From contig NZ_SBLB01000009.1 of NCBI RefSeq assembly GCF_004138325.1, positions 62,001 to 126,000 of the forward strand: 64,000 nucleotides of DNA, in the 5' to 3' direction. Of the stretch, positions 17,044 through 25,307 are shown piece after piece (position 1 is the stretch's first letter; each line of letters starts with the position of its first letter). Below the pieces are notes generated by a model. It was not told the origin of the DNA, ran no database searches, and saw only the letters and a list, made by a program, of their open reading frames with translations. The DNA comes from Spirosoma sordidisoli. GTDB lineage: Bacteria; Bacteroidota; Bacteroidia; Cytophagales; Spirosomataceae. The translations under genes and the position numbers were made by a program.

Positions 17044-19827
17044 ATGAAAAATTTTACCGGCTCATTGGTCGGCAGGCCGGTATGGTTGCTCACCCTGACC
17101 TGTATATGTATAAGCTGCTTTCTGGCAGCCTGCTCCGCACCTACCCAGCCAACTTACCGCATTGGCTTCGCCCAGTGTACAGGCGGTGACGACTGGCGCC
17201 GGGCCATGCAGGAAGGTATGGAACGCGAACTGAGTTTCTACCCGAACGTTACCCTGCTGACTCGCGATGCGCAGAATAACAGCGCCCGTCAGGTCGAACA
17301 GATTCGCGACCTGCTGCGGGCCAATGTCGACCTGCTGATCGTCTCGCCCAACGAAGCCGAACCCATCACACCCGTCGTGGAAGAAGCCTTCCACCGGGGC
17401 ATACCCGTTATCATCGTCGATCGTCGGACAACCTCGAAACTGTACACTGCCTATGTAGGCGCAAACAACACGGAAGTTGGCCAGACGGCGGGTCAGTACG
17501 TAAGCGATTTGCTGAAAGGGCACGGCAACGTATTGGAAATCAAAGGGGCACGGGGAGCCTCGCCCACCGCCGACCGCCACATGGGTTTCGGTAAGACACT
17601 TAAGCCGGGCATCCGGGTTGTGGCCGAAGTGTCGGGTGACTGGGAGCGGGAATACGTACTGAAGCGGCTGCCTGCCGTGCTGAAGCAACACCCCGAGGTT
17701 GACCTTATTTTCGCGCACAACGACCGGATGGCGCTGGGTGCTTATCAGGTCTGCAAGCAGCTCGGTCTCGACCAGCGCATCAAGTTAGTGGGCGTCGATG
17801 GGCTGGCCGGACCAAAAGGCGGTATTCAGCTCGTTGAAGATGGCATCCTGAATGCCACGGTGCTGTATTCAACAGGGGGCGAAGAGGCCATCCGGACGGC
17901 GTTAAAAATCCTGCGCAAGGAGCCCTACGAGAAAGAAAACATTCTCGAAACGATGGTCATCAACCCGACCAACGTGCATATGCTCAAGGTACAGTCGGAC
18001 AAGATCCTGAGCCAGCAGCAGGACATCCGGCGGCAGCAGGTGCTGCAAACCGAGCAGATGAAGCTGTACAAAAGCCAGAAAGTCGTACTCTACATCCTGG
18101 TTGTATCGCTGGTGGGGGCTATTCTGCTGGGGGCGGTGGCGTTTATCTCCCTCCGCGAAAACCGCGAAATAAACGGGCGGCTCGAACGGCAGAACGGTGA
18201 GATTCTGACCCAGCGCAACCAGATCATGGATATGGCCGAGCAGGCCCGCGAAGCGTCCGAAGCCAAGTTTCGGTTCTTTACCAACCTCTCGCACGAGTTA
18301 CGTACGCCCCTGACGCTGATTCTGGGGCCTATCGAGGAATTAATGAAGGCCAGCCTGACATCGGCCCAGCAGCGGGATGTTCGCTTTGTGCGCCAGAATG
18401 CACTGCGGTTACTGCGGCTGGTCAACGAACTGATCGACTTCCGCAAGATTGAAGGGGGTAAAATGCCGATCCGGGCCACGGAGCAGAACATGATCACCCT
18501 GCTGCGGGAGATTATGACGGGCTTCGAGAAACCCGCCCGGCAGCGGAATGTCAGTTTACGGATGCTCACCGCCGAGCCGGAACTAAACGTCTGGTTCGAC
18601 GCGGGCCTGCTCGACAAGGTGTTTTACAACCTGCTGTCCAACGCCTTCAAATTCACGCCCGATGGCGGTCACATCACCGTATCGGTACAGCGGCTCCCGG
18701 CCGAAAACGTGGTGCGGGTACGAGTAGAGGACAGCGGACAGGGCATGACCGACGAAGAACGCCGGCACGTTTTCGAGTGGTTTTACCAGGGGAGCCAGCA
18801 ACGCAGCTCGTCGGGATCGGGCATTGGACTGGCCCTGGCCATGGAACTGGTCCGGCTCCACCACGGCGACATTAGCGTGAGCAGCCAACCTGGCCAGGGC
18901 AGTACGTTCGATGTGCGGCTGCCGTTGGGAAACGCGCATTTTGGCCAGACCGAGACCGCGCTCCTCCCGCTGCCGTTGCCCGTAGCCGCCCGTAAACCGA
19001 CCGAAGAGGAAACCGACATAGCCGACGACAGCCCGGTAGAGAACGCCGGCAAACCCTCCGGTTTTTCGGTGCTGGTGATCGAGGATCATGCCGACCTGCG
19101 GGCGTTTGTCCGGCAGAAATTACAACCACATTACCAGATTCTGGAAGCCGCCGATGGGAATGCGGGCCTGCGCATGGCCTTCGATACCATTCCCGACGTC
19201 ATCGTCTGCGACGTCATGCTGCCCGGACAAAGCGGCCTGGAGATCGTGTCGGCGCTCAAGAACGACTGGCGTACCTCGCATATACCCGTCATTATGCTGA
19301 CGGCCCGGCAGGCCATTGAACACCAGCTGGAGGGCGTGCAGGCTGGCGCCGACCTCTACGTGGCCAAGCCCTTCCACGCCGATTTGCTGCTCGAAAACAT
19401 CCGAACGCTGCTCCGCAACCGCGCTTACCTGCGGGAACATTACAAACGCGAGCTCTCCGTCGACACCACCCTCATGTCACCGCAGCGGATCGACCGGAAG
19501 TTTGTGCAGGAGCTGGCTGCGCTGGTCGAGGAACACCATACCCGCACCGACCTTAGCGTCGACGAACTGGCCCGCATTATGGGCGTCTCGCGGGTGCAGC
19601 TCTATCGGAAAGTGAAGGCGCTGCTGAACTGCAACGTCACGGACTATATCCAGAACATCCGCCTGACCAAAGCCCGGTACATCCTGCTTCACGAAAGCGT
19701 TACCGTGGCCGATGTAGCCTATCGCGTCGGGTTCTCGTCGCCTACCTACTTCTCCACCACGTTCAAGGCCAAATACGGAATCTCGCCGTCAGAGTTCAAA
19801 CTGGGTAACGTAGCTGTAGCCGACTGA
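17044..19827 (+). CDS. Hybrid two-component sensor/regulator with periplasmic sugar-binding domain (fructan locus HTCS)
   Basis: A 927-residue protein fusing every step from sensing to transcription. Residues 35-310 are a type-I periplasmic sugar-binding domain (RIGFAQCTGGDDWRRAMQEG; GVDGLAGPKGG). A transmembrane helix follows at about 348-371, then the kinase core with His417 in NLSHELRTPL, an ATPase domain (DSGQGM, GSGIGLALAMEL) at about 520-635, a receiver with Asp723 (VCDVMLPGQSG), and an AraC-type DNA-binding domain to the end. This is the architecture of BT1754 of Bacteroides thetaiotaomicron, which senses fructose. Fructose as ligand here is inferred from that precedent and from the fructokinase and GH32 next door. 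An oddity is LAAC, a lipobox-like sequence with Cys30, in the signal region. Confidence 0.93.
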   Translation: MKNFTGSLVGRPVWLLTLTCICISCFLAACSAPTQPTYRIGFAQCTGGDDWRRAMQEGMERELSFYPNVTLLTRDAQNNSARQVEQIRDLLRANVDLLIVSPNEAEPITPVVEEAFHRGIPVIIVDRRTTSKLYTAYVGANNTEVGQTAGQYVSDLLKGHGNVLEIKGARGASPTADRHMGFGKTLKPGIRVVAEVSGDWEREYVLKRLPAVLKQHPEVDLIFAHNDRMALGAYQVCKQLGLDQRIKLVGVDGLAGPKGGIQLVEDGILNATVLYSTGGEEAIRTALKILRKEPYEKENILETMVINPTNVHMLKVQSDKILSQQQDIRRQQVLQTEQMKLYKSQKVVLYILVVSLVGAILLGAVAFISLRENREINGRLERQNGEILTQRNQIMDMAEQAREASEAKFRFFTNLSHELRTPLTLILGPIEELMKASLTSAQQRDVRFVRQNALRLLRLVNELIDFRKIEGGKMPIRATEQNMITLLREIMTGFEKPARQRNVSLRMLTAEPELNVWFDAGLLDKVFYNLLSNAFKFTPDGGHITVSVQRLPAENVVRVRVEDSGQGMTDEERRHVFEWFYQGSQQRSSSGSGIGLALAMELVRLHHGDISVSSQPGQGSTFDVRLPLGNAHFGQTETALLPLPLPVAARKPTEEETDIADDSPVENAGKPSGFSVLVIEDHADLRAFVRQKLQPHYQILEAADGNAGLRMAFDTIPDVIVCDVMLPGQSGLEIVSALKNDWRTSHIPVIMLTARQAIEHQLEGVQAGADLYVAKPFHADLLLENIRTLLRNRAYLREHYKRELSVDTTLMSPQRIDRKFVQELAALVEEHHTRTDLSVDELARIMGVSRVQLYRKVKALLNCNVTDYIQNIRLTKARYILLHESVTVADVAYRVGFSSPTYFSTTFKAKYGISPSEFKLGNVAVAD

Positions 19828-19834
19828 AACAATT

Positions 19835-19949
19835 CTGTACAGCCTGTATCAAATTTGAAGGTGAAAACCGGCCTGTACAGACCTGATCGGGCCAAAATAA
19901 AGGCAATCCGTTCTTAGGCCCGGATTTTAGCTGCTGTATCAAACTTTAA
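19835..19949. promoter_or_regulatory. Repeated motifs upstream of the sugar porter operon
   Basis: Two CTGTACAG palindromes (19835-19842 and 19873-19880) and two near-identical direct repeats, CTGTATCAAATTTGAA (19844-19859) and CTGTATCAAACTTTAA (19934-19949; 14 of 16 identical), fill the gap before the sugar porter gene. The second direct repeat overlaps the promoter element shared with the GH32 gene. They are candidate binding sites for the adjacent AraC-type output domain. Confidence 0.5.
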
Positions 19950-19980
19950 TTTTTTTGAGATACTTTTTAATTATTGCCGG
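19945..19980 (+). promoter_or_regulatory. Promoter element shared with the GH32 gene
   Basis: This 36-base block matches the block at 31195-31230 (minus strand) at 29 of 36 positions, without gaps. It includes TTTAATTTTTTTG at its left end and TTTAA, TATTG and CGG at its right end. TTTG followed about 19 bases later by a T/A-rich -7-like box suggests that it is the core promoter. It lies 38 bases before the porter ATG. Confidence 0.6.
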
Positions 19981-20018
19981 GTGAGTGATGGGCCAATTTT
20001 GGGTCAAAATTCATCCCT

Positions 20019-21344
20019 ATGCAAAATAGTAAAGTAGTATTCTGGTCGATTGTCGTGGCGCTGGGCGGGTTCCTGTTTGGCTTCGATACGGCCGTCATCT
20101 CCGGCGCGGAAAAGTCCATCCAGCGCCTGTGGGATCTCAACGTTTTTGAACATGGTTTTACCATTTCCATCGCCCTTATGGGAACCGTCGTCGGGGCGCT
20201 CTTCGGCGGCATTCCGTCCGATCAGCTGGGTCGGCGCAAAACGCTGCTCGGTATCGCGGTGCTGTACCTGATTTCGTCGGTCGGCTCGGCCCTCTCACCC
20301 GACTGGCCGCTCTTCCTGATTTTTCGTTTTCTGGGCGGGCTGGGCGTCGGAGCATCGTCGGTTACCGCCCCGCTGTACATTTCCGAGATTTCACCGGCCC
20401 GTTCGCGCGGCCGTATGGTGGCCCTCTTTCAGTTCAATGTCGTTTTCGGTATTCTGATCGCCTACCTGTCCAATTACCTGCTCGACGGGAGCGGGGAGTT
20501 CGCCTGGCGCTGGATGCTGGGCGTACAGGCGCTGCCGTCGCTGGCGTTCCTGGTCTTGCTGCTGAAGGTACCCGAAAGCCCGCGCTGGCTGATTCTGAAA
20601 CAAGGAAAGGTCGACGAGGCCCGCGAAATTCTGCGCATCATCGAACCGGCAACGGTAGAAAACAGCGTGGCGGCCATCCTGACCGCCCAGGCGCTGGACA
20701 CCGATGCGTCGGAGTCGCTCTTCTCGGCCAAACACCGCCGGCCGGTGCTGCTGGCCATCATCTTCGCCATTTTCAACCAGGTGTCGGGCATCAACGCCAT
20801 CATCTATTACACGCCACGCATCTTCGAAATGGCCGGACTGGGTGTCGGGTCGGCTCTACTGTCGACGGCGGGCTTGGGCGTGGTCAACTTCGCCTTTACC
20901 CTGCTGGCCATGAACTTCATCGACCGCTTCGGTCGGCGGACGCTCATGCTGATCGGCTCGGTGGGCATCGTAGTTACGCTGGCGCTGGTGGCGCAGGCCT
21001 TTTACGAGATGCAGTTCAGTGGGTATACCGTCCCGGCGCTGCTGCTGGTGTACATCGCCTTCTTCGCCTTCTCGCAGGGGGCCGTCATCTGGGTGTTTAT
21101 CTCCGAAATCTTTCCCAATTCGGTGCGGGCGCAGGGTCAGGCGCTGGGCAGCTTTACCCACTGGCTCATGGCCGCCGTCATCGCGTTTACGTTTCCCTAC
21201 TTCGCCGAGCAACTGGGTGGTGGGCATACGTTCCTGTTCTTCTGCGCCATGATGGTGCTGCAACTCCTGTTCGTCTGGAAATACATGCCCGAAACCAAAG
21301 GCACCAGCCTGGAGCAGATCGAAAAAACCTTAGTTGTTCACTGA
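20019..21344 (+). CDS. Sugar porter family MFS transporter (probable fructose importer)
   Basis: A 441-residue inner-membrane transporter with 12 predicted helices. Sugar-porter signatures are complete: GFLFGFDTAVISG in helix 1, DQLGRRK after helix 2, the RFLGGLGVG and ISEISPARSRGRM region, PESPRWL, the sugar-contact segment FNQVSGINAIIYYTP, and the terminal PETKGTSLEQIE. It begins an operon with the kinase gene (8 bases downstream) and SusC/SusD, so it most likely carries fructose released in the periplasm into the cytoplasm. Fructose specificity is inferred from neighbours. Confidence 0.9.
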   Translation: MQNSKVVFWSIVVALGGFLFGFDTAVISGAEKSIQRLWDLNVFEHGFTISIALMGTVVGALFGGIPSDQLGRRKTLLGIAVLYLISSVGSALSPDWPLFLIFRFLGGLGVGASSVTAPLYISEISPARSRGRMVALFQFNVVFGILIAYLSNYLLDGSGEFAWRWMLGVQALPSLAFLVLLLKVPESPRWLILKQGKVDEAREILRIIEPATVENSVAAILTAQALDTDASESLFSAKHRRPVLLAIIFAIFNQVSGINAIIYYTPRIFEMAGLGVGSALLSTAGLGVVNFAFTLLAMNFIDRFGRRTLMLIGSVGIVVTLALVAQAFYEMQFSGYTVPALLLVYIAFFAFSQGAVIWVFISEIFPNSVRAQGQALGSFTHWLMAAVIAFTFPYFAEQLGGGHTFLFFCAMMVLQLLFVWKYMPETKGTSLEQIEKTLVVH

Positions 21345-21352
21345 TTTACGCT

Positions 21353-22246
21353 ATGACACCCACTATACTCTGTTTTGGCGAAACGCTCTGGGATGTGCTC
21401 CCAACGGGCAAACAGGCCGGAGGAGCGCCGATGAACGTGGCGGTCCACTGCCGCCATATCGGCCTCGACGCCCGGCTCATCAGCCGCCTGGGTTCCGACG
21501 CCCTGGGCAACGAACTGCTCGATTTTCTACAGGAAAAAGGCGTCGACCTCAGCCTCATCCAGCGGGGTAAAACGCACCTGACGGGCGTCGTAAAGGCGGA
21601 CGTCAGCAATCGCAACGAGGTCACCTACCAGATCGTGCAACCCGTTGCCTGGGACTACATCCAGTACGACGATGAACTGGCCCGGCTCGTAGCCGCGTCC
21701 GACGCCTTCGTGTTCGGTAGCCTGGCCGCCCGCCTGCCTGTCTCCCGCGAAACGCTCTACCGCCTGCTCGACCACGCCCGGCTGGCGGTCTTCGATGTCA
21801 ACCTGCGGGCTCCGCATTACACGGCCGAGACCGTCGGCTATTTGCTGGAGCGGACCCACATCGCCAAGATGAACCACCACGAGCTGGCCGACCTCGCGGG
21901 CTGGTTTACCCCGGGACTGACTGACGAAGCGGCTATGCGGGCCCTGACCGATCAGTTTGGCCTGTCGATCCTCTGCGTAACGCGGGGCGAAAACGGCGCG
22001 GCCCTGCTCGTGAATGGCCAGTTCTACGAACACAATGGCTACCCGGTCGAGGTCGTAGACACCATCGGCAGTGGCGACGCCTTTCTGGCGAGCCTGCTGC
22101 GGGCTTACCTGGCCCAAACCGCCCCTGAAACCTGGCTGCCGGTAGCCTGTGCGGCCGGGTCGCTGGTGGCCACCTGCCGGGGAGCCACGCCCGACCTGTC
22201 GCTGGCCGCCCTTCACCAGTTTATGCACCAAACAACTACCGTTTAA
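21353..22246 (+). CDS. PfkB-family carbohydrate kinase (probable fructokinase)
   Basis: A 297-residue ribokinase-like enzyme. The N-terminal FGETLWDVLP, the glycine-rich sugar site GGAPMNVAVHCRHIG, and the catalytic DTIGSGDAFLASLL near residue 240 (Asp as base, anion hole GSGD) are intact. Fructokinases of this family phosphorylate fructose at C6 with ATP. Its place between a sugar porter and the fructan SusC/SusD supports that role and makes it the first cytoplasmic step. Confidence 0.88.
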   Translation: MTPTILCFGETLWDVLPTGKQAGGAPMNVAVHCRHIGLDARLISRLGSDALGNELLDFLQEKGVDLSLIQRGKTHLTGVVKADVSNRNEVTYQIVQPVAWDYIQYDDELARLVAASDAFVFGSLAARLPVSRETLYRLLDHARLAVFDVNLRAPHYTAETVGYLLERTHIAKMNHHELADLAGWFTPGLTDEAAMRALTDQFGLSILCVTRGENGAALLVNGQFYEHNGYPVEVVDTIGSGDAFLASLLRAYLAQTAPETWLPVACAAGSLVATCRGATPDLSLAALHQFMHQTTTV

Positions 22247-22265
22247 CCCTTAATTTTTTCAGACT

Positions 22266-25200
22266 ATGCAAAAACGACTATGCTTACTGCTGGTACTGCT
22301 GAGCCTGAGCCATGCGCTATGGGCGCAGGTTCGCGTGAGTGGTACCGTAACCGGCCGAACAGATGGAAAACCCATTCCCGGCGTAACCATCCTGGAGGTG
22401 GGCACCAACAACGGCACCACCACCGACATCAACGGCGGCTTCGCGCTGACGAGCCCGCCGAATGCGACACTGCGATTTTCGTTCGTCGGTATGAAGCCGT
22501 ATGACCTCAATGTGAAGGGGCTTACCTCACCCGTCAGCGTATCGCTGGAAGAAGATCCCGCTCAGCTTAGCGAAGTTGTTGTCACGGGCTATAAAGAAGA
22601 ACGTCGGCGCGACCTGACCGGGGCGGTGGCCGTGGTGAACCTGAAGCAGACGCTTCAGGAGTCGAACGCCAACATCCTCTCGTCCCTGCAGGGCCGGGTG
22701 CCGGGTGTGGTGATTCAGTCGGACGGAACGCCGGGCGGATCGGGCACGGCGATCCGGATCCGGGGCTTTTCGACCATCGGCGCCAACGGGCCGCTGTTCG
22801 TCATCGACGGCGTACCAACAACCTACTCCGGTGCGCTGAACCCCAACGATATCGAGTCGATTCAGGTACTGAAAGATGCCGCTGCTGCGTCGATTTACGG
22901 GTCGCGGGCATCCAACGGGGTTATCGTCGTCACGACCAAGCGGGCCTCCTCGCCCGAGCCAAAGATTACCTTCGACACGTTCTACGGCGTGCAGACGCTG
23001 CGCAACCGCATCGAGATGCTGAACGCCAATGAGTGGGGACAGGTCTACTGGCAGGCGCAGCGCAACTCCGGCCTGACCCCCTCGCATCCGCAGTACGGCA
23101 ATGGCGCCCAGCCGGTAATTCCCCCGTTTATCGATGCCGAAAACACCATTCCGGCCAGCAATACCGACTGGTTGGGTGCGGTCTTCAAACCGTCGCAGAT
23201 ACAGTCGTACAACCTCGGTCTGAGCATGGGCGGCACCAAAGGTAAGCTCTACACCGGCCTGAACTACGTACGCGACAACGGCATTCAGCAGTACACGAAC
23301 TATAACCGGCTGACGCTGCGGCTGAACAGCGATTACACGGTGAAAAACCGGCTGACTATCGGCGAAAACCTGCAGGTGGCCCGCTTCGGAGAAGTAAAAG
23401 CCAACGTCACCCACGACGCCATTTTTCAGCACCCGCTGATTCCGCTCTACGACAACGCCGGTAACTTTGGCGGCCCCACCGACGGCCTGGGCGACAAGCT
23501 GAACCCGCTGGGCATTTTGTCGCGCAACCGCGATAACCAGTCGCGCAACTGGCGCATTCTGGGTAATGTCTATGCCCAGTTGAATCTTATGAAAGGGCTG
23601 AACCTGCGCACCTCCTATGGCGTAGATTACAACAATGGTTACGCCCGCAACTTCGAGCCGCGCTTTAAGGAAGGCCGGTTCAACATCGTCGAAAACTTTC
23701 TGACAACCGCCTACAGCGAGGGCCTGGTGGGAACGTGGTCGAACACGCTGAATTTTCAAAAAACCGTTGGCGAGGCTCACAACATCGGCTTTCTGGCGGG
23801 TGTCGAAGCCATTCAAAGCCAGAGTGAGAGCTTCTCGGCGCGCCGGAAGAATTTTCTCGTGCAGGATTACGACTACGCGTACCTGGGCGCTGGTACGGAT
23901 TTGCAGGCGGCCGACGGGGGCGGAAGTCGCTACAGCCTGCTCTCGCAGTTTGGCAAGCTCGACTATAGCTACCGGGAGAAGTACCTGTTCTCGGCCACCA
24001 TCCGGCGCGACGGGTCCAGCCGGTTCGGAGCCAACAACAAATACGGCGTATTCCCGGCTTTTTCGGCGGGCTGGCGCATCAGCGATGAATCGTTCCTGAA
24101 AGACAACCGCTACGTCAGCGACCTGAAGCTGCGGGCGTCGTGGGGCCGGACGGGCAACCAGGAAATCGGTGATTTTACCACGCTGAACTTCTACCGCACG
24201 AGCGGTGAATTTGGGAACTACGACCTGGGGGGTGGCAACACCAGTGCCGTGCCGGGCTACTACACCGTGCAGATCGGCAACAACAACCTGCGCTGGGAAA
24301 GCAACACCCAAACCAACATCGGTCTGGACGCGTCGCTGTTCAATGGCAAACTGTCGCTCACGGCCGATTACTTCGACAAACGCACCGACGGGATGCTGAT
24401 CAACCCGACGCTGCTGGCGGTTTACGGGCAGGGCGCCCCGCCGTTCATCAACGCTGGCCAGATGCGGAACCGGGGTTTTGAAGCGCTGGTAACCTACCGG
24501 GGCAACGTGCGCGACTTCAGCTACAGCGTCGATCTGAACGCGTCGACCTACCGCAACCAGGTGCTGAGCCTGGGCGAAGGTAATGAGTTCTTTCTGGGCG
24601 CCGAAGCGAACCGCATCGTGCCGGGTCAGCCGCTGTCGGTGTTCTATGGCTGGGTAGCCGATGGTCTGTTCCGAACGCAGTCCGACGTAGATGCCCACGC
24701 TACCCAACCCGGCAAAGCCCCCGGTCGGATTCGGTACAAAGACCTGAACGGCGACGGGACCATCAATGACCAGGACCGGACGTACATCGGTAACCCGCAC
24801 CCGAAACTGCTGGCCGGTATGAACCTCTCGGCCCAGTACAAGGGCTTCGATGTCAGCGTGTTCGCCAGCGGTACGTTTGGTAACGACGTATACAACACCT
24901 TCCGCAAACTGACCGACTTTGCTTACTTCCCGTTCAACTTCGGCCGGCAGACACTCAACGCCTGGACACCCGAAAACCCCGGTGCGTCGGTTCCGGCGGT
25001 GAACATCAACAACCCCAACGACGAGCTGCGGGCGTCGAGTTACTTCGTAGAGAACGGCTCCTTCGTGAACCTCAAAAGTCTCGTGCTGGGCTATACGCTG
25101 CCCGCGCCCGTTACGAAGCGCCTGAACATCGACCGGCTGCGGCTGTATGTGCAGGGGCAGAACCTGTTCATCATCACCAACTACCAGGGCATGGACCCCG

Positions 25201-25295
25201 AGGTAGGGGCTCGGGGGCCCCTCGACCTGGGCGTCGATACCCAGCTTTACCCGCACTCGCGTGCCATCAACTTCGGCCTGAACCTCGCCTTCTAA
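22266..25295 (+). CDS. SusC/RagA-family TonB-linked transporter (fructan locus)
   Basis: A 1009-residue protein with a signal peptide (MQKRLCLLLVLLSLSHALWA), a carboxypeptidase-like β domain (VSGTVTGRTDGKPIPGVTI), a TonB-box segment LSEVVVTGYK, a plug (FVIDGVPTTYSGALNPNDIE; AASIYGSRASNGVI) and a barrel ending in LNLAF. It starts 19 bases after the kinase gene and precedes SusD by 12 bases. With GH32 and a fructose sensor in the locus it most likely imports fructo-oligosaccharides across the outer membrane. Confidence 0.92.
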   Translation: MQKRLCLLLVLLSLSHALWAQVRVSGTVTGRTDGKPIPGVTILEVGTNNGTTTDINGGFALTSPPNATLRFSFVGMKPYDLNVKGLTSPVSVSLEEDPAQLSEVVVTGYKEERRRDLTGAVAVVNLKQTLQESNANILSSLQGRVPGVVIQSDGTPGGSGTAIRIRGFSTIGANGPLFVIDGVPTTYSGALNPNDIESIQVLKDAAAASIYGSRASNGVIVVTTKRASSPEPKITFDTFYGVQTLRNRIEMLNANEWGQVYWQAQRNSGLTPSHPQYGNGAQPVIPPFIDAENTIPASNTDWLGAVFKPSQIQSYNLGLSMGGTKGKLYTGLNYVRDNGIQQYTNYNRLTLRLNSDYTVKNRLTIGENLQVARFGEVKANVTHDAIFQHPLIPLYDNAGNFGGPTDGLGDKLNPLGILSRNRDNQSRNWRILGNVYAQLNLMKGLNLRTSYGVDYNNGYARNFEPRFKEGRFNIVENFLTTAYSEGLVGTWSNTLNFQKTVGEAHNIGFLAGVEAIQSQSESFSARRKNFLVQDYDYAYLGAGTDLQAADGGGSRYSLLSQFGKLDYSYREKYLFSATIRRDGSSRFGANNKYGVFPAFSAGWRISDESFLKDNRYVSDLKLRASWGRTGNQEIGDFTTLNFYRTSGEFGNYDLGGGNTSAVPGYYTVQIGNNNLRWESNTQTNIGLDASLFNGKLSLTADYFDKRTDGMLINPTLLAVYGQGAPPFINAGQMRNRGFEALVTYRGNVRDFSYSVDLNASTYRNQVLSLGEGNEFFLGAEANRIVPGQPLSVFYGWVADGLFRTQSDVDAHATQPGKAPGRIRYKDLNGDGTINDQDRTYIGNPHPKLLAGMNLSAQYKGFDVSVFASGTFGNDVYNTFRKLTDFAYFPFNFGRQTLNAWTPENPGASVPAVNINNPNDELRASSYFVENGSFVNLKSLVLGYTLPAPVTKRLNIDRLRLYVQGQNLFIITNYQGMDPEVGARGPLDLGVDTQLYPHSRAINFGLNLAF

Positions 25296-25307
25296 CAAAA
25301 GACACTT

